Shown: positions 22,064 to 33,768 of the stretch, piece by piece
Layout: every line of letters begins with the position of its first letter
How positions within the stretch are numbered: position 1 is the stretch's first letter
Assembly (NCBI GenBank): GCA_951802425.1
Contig: OX637798.1
Location: 3,410,001 to 3,474,000 of the forward strand
Direction: 5' to 3'
Origin: Clavaria fumosa
Lineage: Eukaryota; Basidiomycota; Agaricomycetes; Agaricales; Clavariaceae
Length of the DNA stretch: 64,000 nt
Notes under the pieces: generated by a model
Seen by the model: only the letters and a program-made list of their open reading frames with translations
The model's database searches: none
What the model was told of the DNA's origin: nothing
Translations under genes and position numbers: made by a program

Positions 22064-24294
22064 ATGCTCACTCCCAAAGAGATCGCTGCAGCTGACGAGA
22101 TCACCGGGCTAAGACTCTCAGCCGATGCTTCCTGGGTTGTCTACTCTGTCGGTCCTGTAAATCGTCCTGGGGAACATGTAACCTCCGCACTCTGGTTGGC
22201 ACATACCAACGTGGAGGGAAGTGCCAAGCAGATCACTTCAGGAGAGTTCCACGACCATAGTGCTCAATTCCACCCGGATGGGTCAGTTGTCTACTTCCTT
22301 TCGGATCGTCACAATGCAGGAAAATCTTCGCATATTTATCGCCTTGCCATCCCTTCCGGTGAAGGAGATCCCAAACCGATTACCTTGCCTGCGGACGTAG
22401 AAGGAGTGATTTCATTCTCCATCTCACCGGACGGAAAATACATCGCGTTTATTAGCCCAGACAAGCCCGGTAATGAGGGGACAAAATATGTTGCAGATGT
22501 AGAAATTTGGGGCGAGAAGAAGGCTCTTGGGCGCCTTCGTCTCATCGAACTTGATGCTTACCCAACGAGGCGAGTTTTCATTCTCTTCTGTATCAGAAAA
22601 TACCAACCAAGACATCCCAATAGGGTTCGCACTTTGGTTTCAGTCGAAGCACACGTGAATTCCTTCACATGGAGTCCGGATAGTTCACAGATCATATACC
22701 GACAAGCCAGATTGCCCGATGTAGAAAGCCATTCCTTTCCCATGGCGGAAGAGATTGTCTCAATCCTATCAGAATCCCCCGTCACCACGCGCGTCTTTGT
22801 TCACCCTCGGGCACCTGATAGCCCAACGATCTGGACAGAGAATGGGGAACTCTTCTATATCACACGGGTTAATCCAGAGAGCCATTGTTCCTCCAATTCT
22901 CTCTGGAAGTGTGCTGCTTCCGAAAATTCCTCTCCAAATCACGTTGCCTATGGACAGATCGACGACTTGGATGGCATTCGAGACCTTGCATCCAATTCTA
23001 TGTTTGCGGTCGAGGTTGCAACCGGTTTGGATACTAGGATCGACGTCCTAAACTTAATGGGGGAGACGTTCACGGCGCTTCAGACACACGGTGACGCAAT
23101 CAGATATCGGGAATGGGATATCAAATGTGTGGATGGTGACCGCTACGTCTTCGCGGCTTTGCGAAGCTCCGGAGTCACTGGGGAGCCAGAAAATGTTTGG
23201 TCTGGCTCGACGGAGATCGGCAAAACGGTTGTACTGTCGAAGAAACTATCTTCTCACTATGAATGGTTCGCTGGCAAGGGCTCACCAATCAGCAAGCCGT
23301 TTTACTGGACCAGCTCCGATGGGCAATCTCTGCAAGGAGTCATTCTACACCCACCCGGACAAGATCTGTTCAATTTACCCACTGTAGTTGTGCCTCATGG
23401 AGGGCCTTATTGGTACGTTAGCAAGATCTGAACGCCTGGAGTGGAACTCACATTTTCGATAGGCGAGACTCTTTGGGCTTGATCCTTCGTGCGCTCCTAA
23501 TTGCCTAATCGTCATGTGCCAAATTGAAAGTGGTGAATTTTATTCACTGCTAGGTTACGACTCCTTGGGACTTCTCATAGCCTCTCAAGGTTATCTAGTG
23601 TTATCACCCAACTATCGTGGTAGTAGGTGTTTTGCATCTCTGACCCTCCACTATACTCACTTCCCTTGAAGGCCGAGGACGGGGTGATAAATTTGCAAGT
23701 TTTGCCGACGGCGGGATGGGCACTTGGGACTGGGCTGATATCGAAACCATGATTGACGAAGCTGTTGCACGGAAGATTGCTGACCCTGAAAGGCTTGCTA
23801 TAGCTGGCGAAAGTCAGGGCGGATTTCTGGCGGCATGGGGGTGTACAAGACCGAACAGCCGATTCAAAGCCGGAGTCATCAGCGAAGCCCCAACAGATTG
23901 GGGTACTTTAACCATAACGACGGATTGGCCTGAAGCCGAGGTAAGTGAGTCGAGGTTCATCCAAGCGGCCCTGTTGACATTCAAGTTCTTCAAGGCTCAG
24001 TTGAGCGGGAATGCTCCGTGGTCACCCAGTGAACCCCAATACCTCAGGGGAAGCCCAATCAGATATGTGAAGAATGTGCAGATCCCACTCCTTATGCTTC
24101 ACGGGATGGGAGATGTGAGGGTTCCAGTGACACAATCGATTGGTTTCATGCGAGGTCTCGTAAGGGAGGGGGGACTGAAGGAGGGCCACCAGCTCGTGAT
24201 GTATCCGAGAGAAGACGATACATACGAGGAGCGTGCACACGCTGAGGACTTCTGCCTTCGAATTGTCGGATATCTGGCTAGTCGTTTGAAGTAG
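22064..24294 (+). CDS. S9C-type prolyl oligopeptidase / acylaminoacyl-peptidase-like serine peptidase
   Basis: Four exons (22064-23412, a 26-nt microexon 23463-23488, 23554-23622 and 23672-24294) give about 688 residues. The N-terminal two thirds look like a beta-propeller, with repeated DGSVVYFLSD / SPDGKYIAF / WSPDSSQIIY blades. The C-terminal alpha/beta-hydrolase domain begins at VVPHGGPYW and carries the nucleophile Ser529 in GESQGG, Asp629 in GDVRVP and His671 in ERAHAED, a complete catalytic triad. There is no signal peptide, so the enzyme is probably cytosolic and removes blocked N-terminal amino acids or cleaves short peptides. The segment at 22555-22625 reads through in frame but fits the family poorly and could hide a small intron. 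Confidence 0.9.
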
Positions 24295-24900
24295 CTCCCT
24301 CGTATCTCCAATCTATCTACCGTAACAACAAAGACCTAAGTGACGAAGCACAAATAAGCTTATGTAAGCTGTGCATTACGGTAAAAGCCTCCAGCTGATC
24401 ACGTTTTTTGTGCCACTGTCCTCGACTAGTGTACAGTGGAAGGTGGCTCTTCAGCTACAATATCACCGTAATGGCCTTCGCGACCAGCATCCCTACCGTG
24501 GCTCAGCTTGTGGCTCCGCTGCCACATCCATGTTCCACGAAGTTCCGCTGTCGCGGGATATAACTGCACTGATATTGTGCGTTCTTTCCATCACCCTTAC
24601 ACCCCAACCAGCCCACAGCCATGTACTCTGGACAATTGGACGTTCTAACTTCACCCCAAACGGCCCCACAGCGCTATGAGAGCGAGAAACGCGTACGTGC
24701 CCATTTGAGTTGCAGTCTAGTCGATTCCATTTACCGTGGTCTAGTCTGCTCATCTGGCTCTCTTGGCTTCCATTCTTCCTGAACTCGAGTATGAGGCGAA
24801 TGGGTGCCGCCGACCCTTCGCCTCAACCAAATCCCTTCCAAACGTGAATCCACCCCTGACCCCGACCCCGACCCCGATCCTGACGCCCACCCCCACATTG
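24295..24900. other. Non-coding interval
   Basis: A frame open from 24763 lacks an ATG before 24901. No other gene is recognised. A short run of CCCCGA units (24856-24882) lies at the right end. Likely 3' UTR of the peptidase gene plus promoter of the next gene. Confidence 0.4.
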
Positions 24901-25779
24901 ATGTCCTTTTCGGCGTCGGTGTCGAATTCCGGCTCCTCTCTCTCTCTATCGATTCCTTCTCCTGACTATAGCTCTGTGCATCCGACCACGCATTTACCAT
25001 CCCTCCCGTCCTCTCTCTCATCGTCCGAGAACGCGTCGTCGGACTCGGTGTTCTCTATCCCTGACTTGGACACGCCATCCGCACCACCTCCAAGCGCCCG
25101 GCTGAATGCCGAGAACGCGTCGTCGGTCTCTATCCCTGACTTGGACACGCCATGCGCACCACCTCCAAGTGTCCGGCTGAATACCGAGAACTGGCCTTAC
25201 CTGAGCATGAGTGCGACATATGACACAGACGACGGCACGGTGATCACGCGCACCGTGCACCGACCACGCCGGACGTCGCTCGGGAGATACCGGGCGCGGA
25301 GCCCCGCGCTGTCAGTGTGCTCACAACCGTCGAGCCCGCGCATGCGCGGTCGTTCTCTGTTGCCATCAGCGACAGCAGCGACGGCAGCGGCCCTATGCAG
25401 CCGGTCGATCCCGGACTTGCGCGAGGTGGCGTGGTCGCGCCCTGCGTCGCCGCTGCGTGGCCTGGTGTGCCACAACCCACTCCAGGACCAGGCTTACGCG
25501 GCGTCGTTTGCCTATGCGTTTGAACGCGAGTTGGACAGATTGGAGCAGCAACAACAACTGCAACAGCACCAGCTGCAACAGCCGCTCTCCATGCCATCTT
25601 CCCCGATTGAGATTGTCGTGACCAGGGAACAATCTATTCAAGGACAGGAGGAATGGCGTAGTGCTGTAGAAGAGTCTGTCTACACCGAGCGATTTTTATC
25701 CTGGAGGCGGCGCAAGGGGCTCATGCCGCTCATCGAGACTGTCGCGGTAGACGCCATTCGGCAAGAGCCCCAGGCTTGA
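24901..25779 (+). CDS. Ser/Pro-rich protein of unknown function
   Basis: A single-exon ORF of 292 codons from the first in-frame ATG. The frame stays open upstream to 24763, so a spliced upstream exon is possible. The protein is low-complexity Ser/Pro-rich, with an internal duplication of a roughly 25-residue unit containing SIPDLDTP (coded around 25032-25110 and 25110-25185). Then come an Arg-rich segment (RTVHRPRRTS), a YAASFAYAFERELDRLEQ helix and a polyglutamine run (about 25540-25585). The family is not recognised. It is convergent with the next gene; codon use looks normal. Confidence 0.6.
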   Translation: MSFSASVSNSGSSLSLSIPSPDYSSVHPTTHLPSLPSSLSSSENASSDSVFSIPDLDTPSAPPPSARLNAENASSVSIPDLDTPCAPPPSVRLNTENWPYLSMSATYDTDDGTVITRTVHRPRRTSLGRYRARSPALSVCSQPSSPRMRGRSLLPSATAATAAALCSRSIPDLREVAWSRPASPLRGLVCHNPLQDQAYAASFAYAFERELDRLEQQQQLQQHQLQQPLSMPSSPIEIVVTREQSIQGQEEWRSAVEESVYTERFLSWRRRKGLMPLIETVAVDAIRQEPQA

Positions 25780-26011
25780 TTGGGTATCGCCAAGGTTGAT
25801 CTAAGGCTCCAGTCAACATAATCAATTTGTATTTTACTTTACAGTAATGTGCCCTTAGGCGTAATTGATTTGGCGAGTAGAATGGTTCACGATTGTCTAG
25901 AAATGGTGTGGCAATAATAATTCGGATTGTTTGAACGGTTGAACGCGAGAACCGCTCAATGCAAACGTCATATTGTACATGTACGGACAACTTAATATGC
26001 GGCAATCAGCC

Positions 26012-27772
26012 TCACTTACTCCTCGCCTCTAACCCATTTACAATGTCCACGCTGTCAAACTCGAACAGGCCCGTGCGCTCGAGTCGTCGCACGAGCGAAT
26101 CCCCGAATGCGCACACAGGCGTGAGCACCCCGCCGCGCGTCCCGCCGGGTGCGTGCGTCACGCCGTCAAGCACCAACGCCAATGCACATTCTGATATCAT
26201 CGCTGCGAGCGCGGGATGAGACAGGATTACGTGAGAAAGGAAGAGGCTCCGCGGTGCAAACGAGGACGAAGTAGGGAGCATGAGACGCACCAGAAGTGAG
26301 GAAGTAACCGGGGTCACCGTGCCCGCGGATGATGGTCTTGACGACACGCTGGGCGTCCGCGGTAGAGGTGACATTGGTTAGTGTGAGTGAGCCTTGTTCA
26401 AGCGTACTGTAAGCGTGAGAAATTAGTCGGACGGATGTGAGATGCTGAGAGCTTAAGAAGAGTTTCAGACGTTTCAGACGCACCTGTCGTCTGGGCCCTC
26501 GCCTGGCTGCGGACCCCATTTGCGAACAGCCCAGCGGAACTGCGTGGTGTCAAAAAAGAAAGGAAGAGACGATAAAGAAGGGGGGGACAAAACGTGCGCA
26601 CCAGCGGGAAGAAAGCGATGCCAATGGCGCCGAAGAAGAGCGCGAGTGTGAGTCTGAGTGCGCTTAGGATGCTAGGCATCTGCAAAAACTCGTCGTATTC
26701 GAACGCCGGGCCATAGACTCCGCTGCCGTCATGACTATTGTCGTCACCGCGTGCGAGATCAGAGGACTGGGCGCGTAGGCCCCACGTGCGTTGCACGATG
26801 GCGCGGTTGGAGAGAGACATGATGAAAAAGGAGCCATAGACGGCGGGGTGAAGGTGCGGCAGCCTGTATAGAAATCTGGGGCGCGGTTGCCGGACGCCGC
26901 GCACTGTACGTATAAACATCAGTGGCCAAAGTCTTGTTAGACCCTTCTCCTTTGAAGGAATGTAGGGGACGTACCAGGGCTAAGGGAAAAGTCCTCGCGC
27001 GCGACGGCGATGAGCTCCTTTGAAATTTCTACTGCTTCTGCGTAGAGCAGAATGGTAGCGAGCGAGCCGCCGCTGAGACCGCCGCGTATTTTGAAGGCAG
27101 AGGTGGACAAGCCGAGGGGTGCGCCGTCGAGTGCTTTGTGTGCCAAGTGAACGGCGTAGTCAGACGGGAGTGAGTCCAGCCCGCAACTGGGAACGATAAA
27201 AGATCCGGCTTTGGTCGCTGTGTAGTCGAACCTGCGTTACGTTTAGGTGAACGCAGGAGAATGGATGAGAGGGAGGCGGTTCGCACTCTCTGATGATTTG
27301 ATGAATCCAAGGCGTTTCTCCTGAGAGGTCGACGTAATGCCTTTTATGTCTCACACAAGCTCTGTAGTTCATCTTCACTTAACCAGGGTGAGAGGTGTAC
27401 TGGGTCGACGCACCTCACGACGGGTGTGCCATACTTCCAGTAGGGACCAATTGTGTTGATGATGACTTTGGCGCGCCTGACGGCTTGTTCGAGCCGCGCA
27501 AAGTCAGCGCTAACGTCGACCACGATATGTGGCACGCTAGACTCAAGTCTCAGCACGTGGGCGAGCGCGTCGAGCTTGAGCTTCGAGCGTGCGCAGAGCG
27601 CGAATGTGAAGTCGGACCTCTGCGGATGGGCTGCGAGGTACTTGCTGATGAGGCGGCCGGTATAACCTGCGACGAGGGCGGGGTCAGTAAAACGGAATGT
27701 GCCTGTAATACGGAGGATGAACAAACCCGTTGCGCCGAGAACAAGAATGTCGACGACTGAGTCGGTTTCCAT
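26012..27772 (-). CDS. Saccharopine dehydrogenase-like oxidoreductase
   Basis: Eight exons on the minus strand keep one frame of about 431 residues: 27772-27727, 27666-27414, 27361-27287, 27231-26975, 26903-26602, 26539-26484, 26406-26291 and 26202-26012. The first exon junction reconstitutes the Rossmann motif GATGYTGRL near residue 13, which binds NAD(P). Conserved family stretches follow: INTIGPYWKYGTPVV, HYVDLSGET, GFD-like PSCGLDSLPSD and GGLSGGSLAT. A hydrophobic segment (LTLALFFGAIGIAFFPL) fits membrane or lipid-droplet association, as in the SCCPDH group. Substrate is unknown for this subfamily; true lysine-pathway activity is unlikely. The end GGVLTPVCAFGDSLVRRLERTG is typical of the family. 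Confidence 0.9.
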
Positions 27773-28102
27773 GATCGTCGGTGCCTAGAAAAGGCAATGA
27801 AAAACCTGAGCCTTTTTAGTTGATTGAATAGCGCCACTCTGATAGTGTCAGTGACTAAATGGCACCTACTTCACTGTAATGATATTATAACACCAGCGCC
27901 TTCGACGTCGTTGCGATACTGGACGCGGCGGACCGGAACGTCGTGTGAGCGCTAGAGAGTTGTGGCAGTGCTTGCCACTGATCCGCCGTGGCTGAATCAG
28001 GTAATGATCGTCCGTGTCTCAGTTTCAACAATTCCGACTCATCCTCGTCTCCTTAACCTACTACTTCCAAACGACAGTCGCGTGGTGAGTGCGGTGTACC
28101 AC
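27773..28102. promoter_or_regulatory. Divergent promoter, oxidoreductase and DNA polymerase genes
   Basis: 330 bp between opposed start codons with no internal gene. It probably serves both genes. Confidence 0.45.
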
Positions 28103-31100
28103 ATGTCTGACCTTCACGAACAGTACATAGAACAAGACGCCCGCTGGAATCTACCAGACGAGTCTATCGAAGAGTTTATTGCGCGCCGCAGGAACGAGAG
28201 GCTCAGGTCGGTCATAGATGATCGTAATAATCACTGGCGCTCAGGCGTAGACACAGAAATATCCCCGCTTCTAGTGGCTCGCACCCTCTGATTTTAACGG
28301 GAGATCCACAGCCTTTTCAGGATTCTCAACATCAACGTCAAGACCGGAACAACAATAATGCTTCTATCTATCTGTCGACGAAGCGGTATGTTCGTAAATA
28401 CGGTCATGTCATCCCACCTCAGCCGTGAGCGCAGGCCTTCCGCTGCACTTACCCGTTTTGAGCACGAACGTGAGGACAAGCGGGTGAAAGTCCAAGACCA
28501 CGCAGGATCTGTGCAAGCGTCGCCCGTGTGAGTGAGCCACTGCTCAATGACCACCCAACCTCATATTATCCCCTAGGAGTGAGGCTGCAAGGCCCGCGAG
28601 GCCTGGAAATGCAAGCAATGCGCATACAACCGCCCCCGAATATAGGTCTCAGACGACAGAGCATGGAGGAGTCATGTCCATTGCATTGCCTGGAAGGGTT
28701 CTGACGAATACTCGAGACGGTGGTCACCCTTCTGACGGCAATAGAAAACCAGACATCGAAGCAGGGCCCTCCTCATCCACCGAAATGGTCGGCTCGTCCC
28801 ACGTTGAGCAGAATACCTCGGAGTCAGTTCAGGATAGAGGACTATCATTGCCGGTCATCGACAAGTTCTCTACCTCCAGCGCGCCCATCATAGTCCCTTC
28901 GTCCTTTCAGTCCATACTCCCTACTTCGGGCAGCGATTTATTGGGCACACACGGAGAGGCACAGTCGTCGGCGACAGGCGAGTCTGCGATATCTAGAGTG
29001 TCCAAGCACACAACTGCGGAACCTCGAACTCGCATGTCAGACAGGCCGCTCAAGATACGTCCCTCCCGAAGGGGCGCTGCGGCGGCTGCGCAGGAAAGCG
29101 GGACCGAGCCAATCGCTGCGACGACGCCCGGTAGCTCCTTCGCCAAAGGGGCTTCTGTGCAGAGCCATACGCCGACAGCCTCACCCATGCCAATTCTTGG
29201 CTCTGATGACAAGACGCAGAGCAGCAACGTGACGACGCCGACGAGCTCTGCTCCTACCATCGCTGACCCGCCCAGATTGAAGGGTGCACACCGCGTGGCG
29301 ATTAAGACAGAACGCAAGGTTGTGACACCCAAGAAATCTGGCAAGAAAGAAGCAAAGGTGTTGCTCACGCCTCTCGAATTTGCTCTCAAGCTGCAAGAAA
29401 AAATGTCGGAACAGAACCAGACGGTCACTGAGGCAAGCAGTGGGAAGCCAAGTCCAAGAAGAGCATTGCAGTTCCTGAGAGGCAAGACAATATTCTATGT
29501 TGGCGGTGATAATAAATGGGCGAGCGTGACTACGAAGGGCAGGATGAAGCTTGTCCGTATTTTGCTACGAGCTTTCTGTCTAGCATGTGAGTCCACTAAC
29601 CCAACGGGACGCTCACCAGATCGTCCGACATGGCGGTACCCTCCAAGCTGCTTATGACCCTACAACTGTCACACATATCGTGACGGACACAAGGCCTAGC
29701 CGGGGTGTGACGCTAAAGGCGCTCGGCCTGAAGAAGCTCAGCGAGATTCCCGACCATGTGGCGACTGTGACATGGAATTGGATCCTGGAGGGGCATTCTA
29801 GAGCCGAGCAGTGGAGAGAAGAGCGAGAGCAAGAGAAAGCTAAGCGAAGACGTAAGAGTGATGGTGAAACTAAGGGCAAAAACACCAAGGACAAGACGAA
29901 GCTAGCCGGTGATGTAGTGGAAGAACTAGCCGAAGAGGAAGATTGGACAGGTGTAATGCCCTATGAATTCATGCATGCTGCCTTTAGCGACAGGATCGAT
30001 GCCGGCCCGCCTATGCACTTTGCGCAAAGTCGGAAGGGCAAGGAAAAAGACACCGAAGGGTCGAGTGGGAAGGGCAAGCTGCGAGAGGCAGACGCGCTCG
30101 TAGTGAACAGCGAAAACTCCAGCCCGATTTCGTGAGAGCTCTTTGTCGTCGGTGTTGTGATTGATGTACTGACTGTGCAAGTCCGCCAGGTCGTTCACGC
30201 CTGACAAAGATCGCGATCTGAGGGAAGAAAAAACACTTGTTGCCGTAGAGAAGGTCGCCGCCGGGCCGCCGGAAAAGCAACTGCACCTCGTCACAGATAA
30301 GATAGCTACTGTGCCATTGGAGAAAGAAATGCGCGTCGTCACAGAGAAGGTCACTACCGCGTCGTCGGAGATGGATCAGCAGCTTGCTCCCCAGGATCCT
30401 TTGGCTGAGTTCTATGAGTTGGTGAAGGGACGAAGTCGTGCTGCGGTAGGTTTGTCATATTCGCCAACGACTGTTCATGTTTGATGCCTGCAAAGCGCAA
30501 TGGAGGTGAAACTTCTGACTCGGCAAGCGAAGGAGAAGGTTCGCGTGAGGGTCTTGCTGCGTCGTCATCCGCCCAAAGAGTAAGTCCTCTGTGGGCTATG
30601 CCAACTGCCTAATTTGCATTCCCACTTTGTGCAGAGATGGACTTGCGACCCACAGAAGGGGCCGCGCAAGTCAGCTGTAAACCAGGATATCATTGACAAG
30701 GTGCATTTAAGCTTGGAGCGAATTTTCGTTTCTATTGAACTTTCTCGGTGTCCGCTTTCAGCTAGAAGAACTCATGCAATTGCACAAAGCAAAGCCGAGC
30801 CAGGAGGATCAATGGCGTGTCTACAGCTATAGGAAATGTATGGACTGCTCGTGGCAGTTATGCGCGATGCCGAGGACTTACTCGTAGACTTTTTCGCAGC
30901 GATACCAGCGATCAGAAACTACCCTAAGAGGATCAAGTCGCTCGAGCAAGCGATGTCCATCCGAGGCGTTGGGAAGAAGACGGCGCTCAAAGTAAATGTT
31001 TCAGAAACCTCTGGACATGTTAGCTGACTTCCTGCGTTCTAGATTATGGAGATCCTGCAGACTGGTGACCTGCGGCGGGTGGACTATGAAAGAACTGAAG

Positions 31101-32318
31101 ATGTTGAGGTGACCACGTTGTTCCAGGGGATATACGGTGTCGGTGTGTATATCTTGTGACCCGATCTCCTTTTTTCTGAGTGCTATCGTTGTAGGCCAAA
31201 AGACTGCGTATATGTGGTATGCAAGCGGGTGTCGGACCCTCGAGGACATTCGAATGGGTAAAGGCGGGGTCAAGCTCTCTCATGTTCAAGAAATCGGTCT
31301 TCGATACTACGATGGTTGGTATGATTTCGCAACGTACTTGGATCTCTACCCATATCTCGGCTTTCAAAGACATCAATTCCCGTATGCCTCGCGCTGAGGC
31401 GAAGGCCATCTTCGACTTGATAAAGCCTATAGGTATGTTGAGATTTCTTGGTCAAACGATGCTTGTGGCGCTCAGTCGAGCGAAAGTGGTCGGCATTGAT
31501 CCCAGATTATTCGTGGACATCATGGGCAGCTATCGACGGCAGGTTTTCTCTGCTCTCTTGAGAGGCTCTAGGATCATCTTCGGCGTCACAGGGGCAAATC
31601 CGACTGCGGCGATATTGACATTCTCATCACGCGTCCAACCGAGGACGGCAAGACCCATGCCGGTACGAGCTTCTCTTTTGGTACCGCCGGCCTTATTATA
31701 GAGCGCCTCTGTGGACCTAGGGATCCTGTTTCCGCTTCTTAAGGCGTTGCGGGACGCGGATATCTTGACGGACGATCTGACGGAGCCAGACGATCCTAGC
31801 GCGCTGGAGGCGACGTATCGGGGACTTTGTAGATTGCCGATCGTCGTTGGTGCGAAGAGGAGACGAATCGATATCTTGACGGTGCCTTGGGAGACGCGGG
31901 GTGCTGCGTTGCTGTACTATACGGTGAGACTTTTATTCTTCTGGTGTAATGTGAGCGCCTTGGCTAACTCTCCAGATCACGGCTGCCAGGGAGATGATAT
32001 TGTGAGCAAATTCATTTCTTGTCGAACGGGTTTCCGGGTCGCCAACCTTTCTGCACAGTTCAATCGTGCCATGAGGATGAAGGCCAATGTACTCGGATAT
32101 TCTCTGAACCAGAGGGGGCTGTATGCGGGAGTTGTTCGGAACCCGCGCAATAGGACAGAAAAGTTCAATACAGGTAAGGAATTAGTGATGCATCCGTTTG
32201 GGCTGTCGACGAATCTTAGTATTTTATAGGCTCCATCATCGCATCGGAGACAGAGGAAGAGATATTTAGAATTCTGGGAGTGCCGTGGCAAGAGCCTCAC
32301 GAGCGTGTACGAGGTTAG
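28103..32318 (+). CDS. Family X DNA polymerase (pol lambda / Pol4-like) with BRCT domain
   Basis: A gene of about 18 exons. Frame-consistent exons include 28103-28246, 28321-28385, 28423-28527, 28577-29552, 29620-30131, 30190-30445, 30496-30579, 30635-30700, 30762-30837, 30900-30991, 31043-31142, 31195-31314 and 31370-31432, a 12-nt microexon at 31990-32001, and a final exon ending at 32318. The start could instead be 28358. Domains in order: a disordered Ser/Pro region; a BRCT domain (RMKLIVRHGGTLQAAYDP, THIVTDT, VTWNWILEG); an 8-kDa domain (AVNQDIIDKLEELMQLHK); a helix-hairpin-helix (SIRGVGKKTALK); and the palm with MGSYRR, metal ligands in CGDIDIL and RRIDIL, and RGAALLYYTGDDIFNRA. The expected role is gap filling in end joining and base-excision repair. 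Two palm-domain junctions do not keep frame with ordinary GT-AG splicing (see findings). Confidence 0.88.
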
Positions 32319-32375
32319 AAGAATTATAATTTATAGCACTACCGTTGTTGTATCCAAAATGGGGTGAATTTGCAA
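32319..32375. other. Short spacer with target-site duplication
   Basis: The end of the polymerase gene runs directly into the 8-bp duplication ATTTGCAA (32368-32375) that precedes the TIR element. Confidence 0.6.
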
Positions 32376-33682
32376 TGGGGATGGGCAATCCCCGTGATGC
32401 GTGACGAGTGGTCACATTGGCTCACACAGGTGTCACAGGCCCAAACAGTGACACAAAAACTGCAAATGCATAAACTCATTGGATATTGAAATTGAGTGAA
32501 AACTTTGGTGAGAGAAATTACTCTGAGGCAGATATTCTACAAAGCCTATTGACTCAAATATTCTAATTATGCTTATATTTTGAGTTATGCCATAGTCACA
32601 CCTCATATCTCAATATTGGGAAGGTATTTTAACATTTTGGTCAATAACAGTTGTAGAACAGCCTGTTCTGAGCAAAATTGCTCACTAAACCAAAGAGTGA
32701 ATCTCAAAATTGAGTGAGCCTATGCCATTACAAGTTTGAGTGCAAACCTGAGTGCAGCACAGCCACAGCCTGTATTCTGTGCTGTTCCTTGACTTTGCTC
32801 CTCTTCCTTCACACTCTGAGCACTGTTGTACACACTCTCAGCCTATCCAGGCTTCTTCTACAAACCCTCCCATTGCTCCCCTTCCTTGTCATAACCCTCA
32901 ACCACCTTTGGCACCTCTCATGGTCTCACCCTTGAGAGTGCACCCTTTTCATATCTCACAAGTTTGGTGTAAGTTTGTCTGCATTTCTAGCATTTATGAC
33001 TGATTGCCAGCTTACAGATTTGTTGTCTGAGAGCCTTTCCTTGGCATATTTTGCACACTCATTGTCAAATGCCAAAGTCAGCCAAGAAGAGGTCTGCCCA
33101 GTTGCAGAATCTTGCCAAGGCTAACACTGTGCTGGAAGGAGGGCAGGAGATTGGATTGGTTGATGATGATACAAAGTTTATAGATGATGGAGAGGCTTTT
33201 GGGGCATCCATTGCTTCACTGGAGGCAGCCCTGAAAGCAGAGAAGCAGAACTCTGTTATTGCTGGAGAAGAAATTGTATGCTGAACAGGCAAATCTGAGG
33301 AGCTAGCTAAAGCCCTCAGTGCCAAGGCAGAGTATGCAAAGGAGCTTTACAAGAGGTTTAGAGTTGAGCAACATGCACAACAGAGAGGACAAATCAGAAA
33401 AACATTTCTGGAGCAGCAGATCACAGCCCTGAAATCAGTAGACTCTAAGAGATCCAGGGATTTCAGGGAAAACTTCCTATATTCAGTGTACTAAATGTGT
33501 AAATAATGTAATATATATATATAACAGCCATCATACAATGCACTGGCATTGAACAAACTGAAGAAAACCCAGTTGTGGCAGCTGAGGAAGCCAGGGAATG
33601 AGTTGTGTCAGTCATTGTCACGCTTTGTGTCACAACCCGTGACGTCACGCTGCCGCGCCGTAACACGGGACTGCCCATCCCC
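32376..33682. mobile_element. Non-autonomous TIR DNA transposon, about 1.3 kb
   Basis: Inverted termini share GGGGATGGGCA(A/G)TCCC: 32377-32392 on the left, and its reverse complement ending at 33682 on the right. They are bounded by an identical 8-bp sequence ATTTGCAA at 32368-32375 and 33683-33690. Eight-base target duplications occur in KDZ and hAT elements. The interior is AT-rich and carries one broken coiled-coil ORF (33069-33494) but no transposase. Its right end lies about 85 bp from the AKR1-like start codon. Class assignment beyond TIR element is uncertain. Confidence 0.7.
33069..33494 (+). pseudogene. Broken coiled-coil ORF inside the TIR element
   Basis: The ORF starts MPKSAKKRSAQLQNLAK and stays open except for one in-frame TGA at 33282-33284, then continues in the same frame to TAA at 33492-33494 (about 141 codons). 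The second half is Lys/Gln/Arg-rich and predicted helical (AKEYLYK-like, FLEQQITALKSV). The family is not recognised. The style is that of small ORFs accompanying fungal KDZ-type transposons, but this is only an impression. Confidence 0.4.
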
Positions 33683-33768
33683 ATTTGCAACCGTATTTGC
33701 CGGGCTGTGCCGCAGTGTTATCCAGCCAGCGAACAACTAAGAGCGTGTCGTCCTCGACATCCTCGACC

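Noticed and set aside
24763..24900. N-terminal extension of the Ser/Pro-rich ORF
   Set aside because: The frame opens with TTG and has no ATG before 24901, so it is counted only as possible upstream exon sequence.
28358..28527. Polymerase start at 28358
   Set aside because: Kept only as an alternative. The start at 28103 with exons 28103-28246 and 28321-28385 also keeps frame, although the 37-bp intron it needs (28386-28422) is short.
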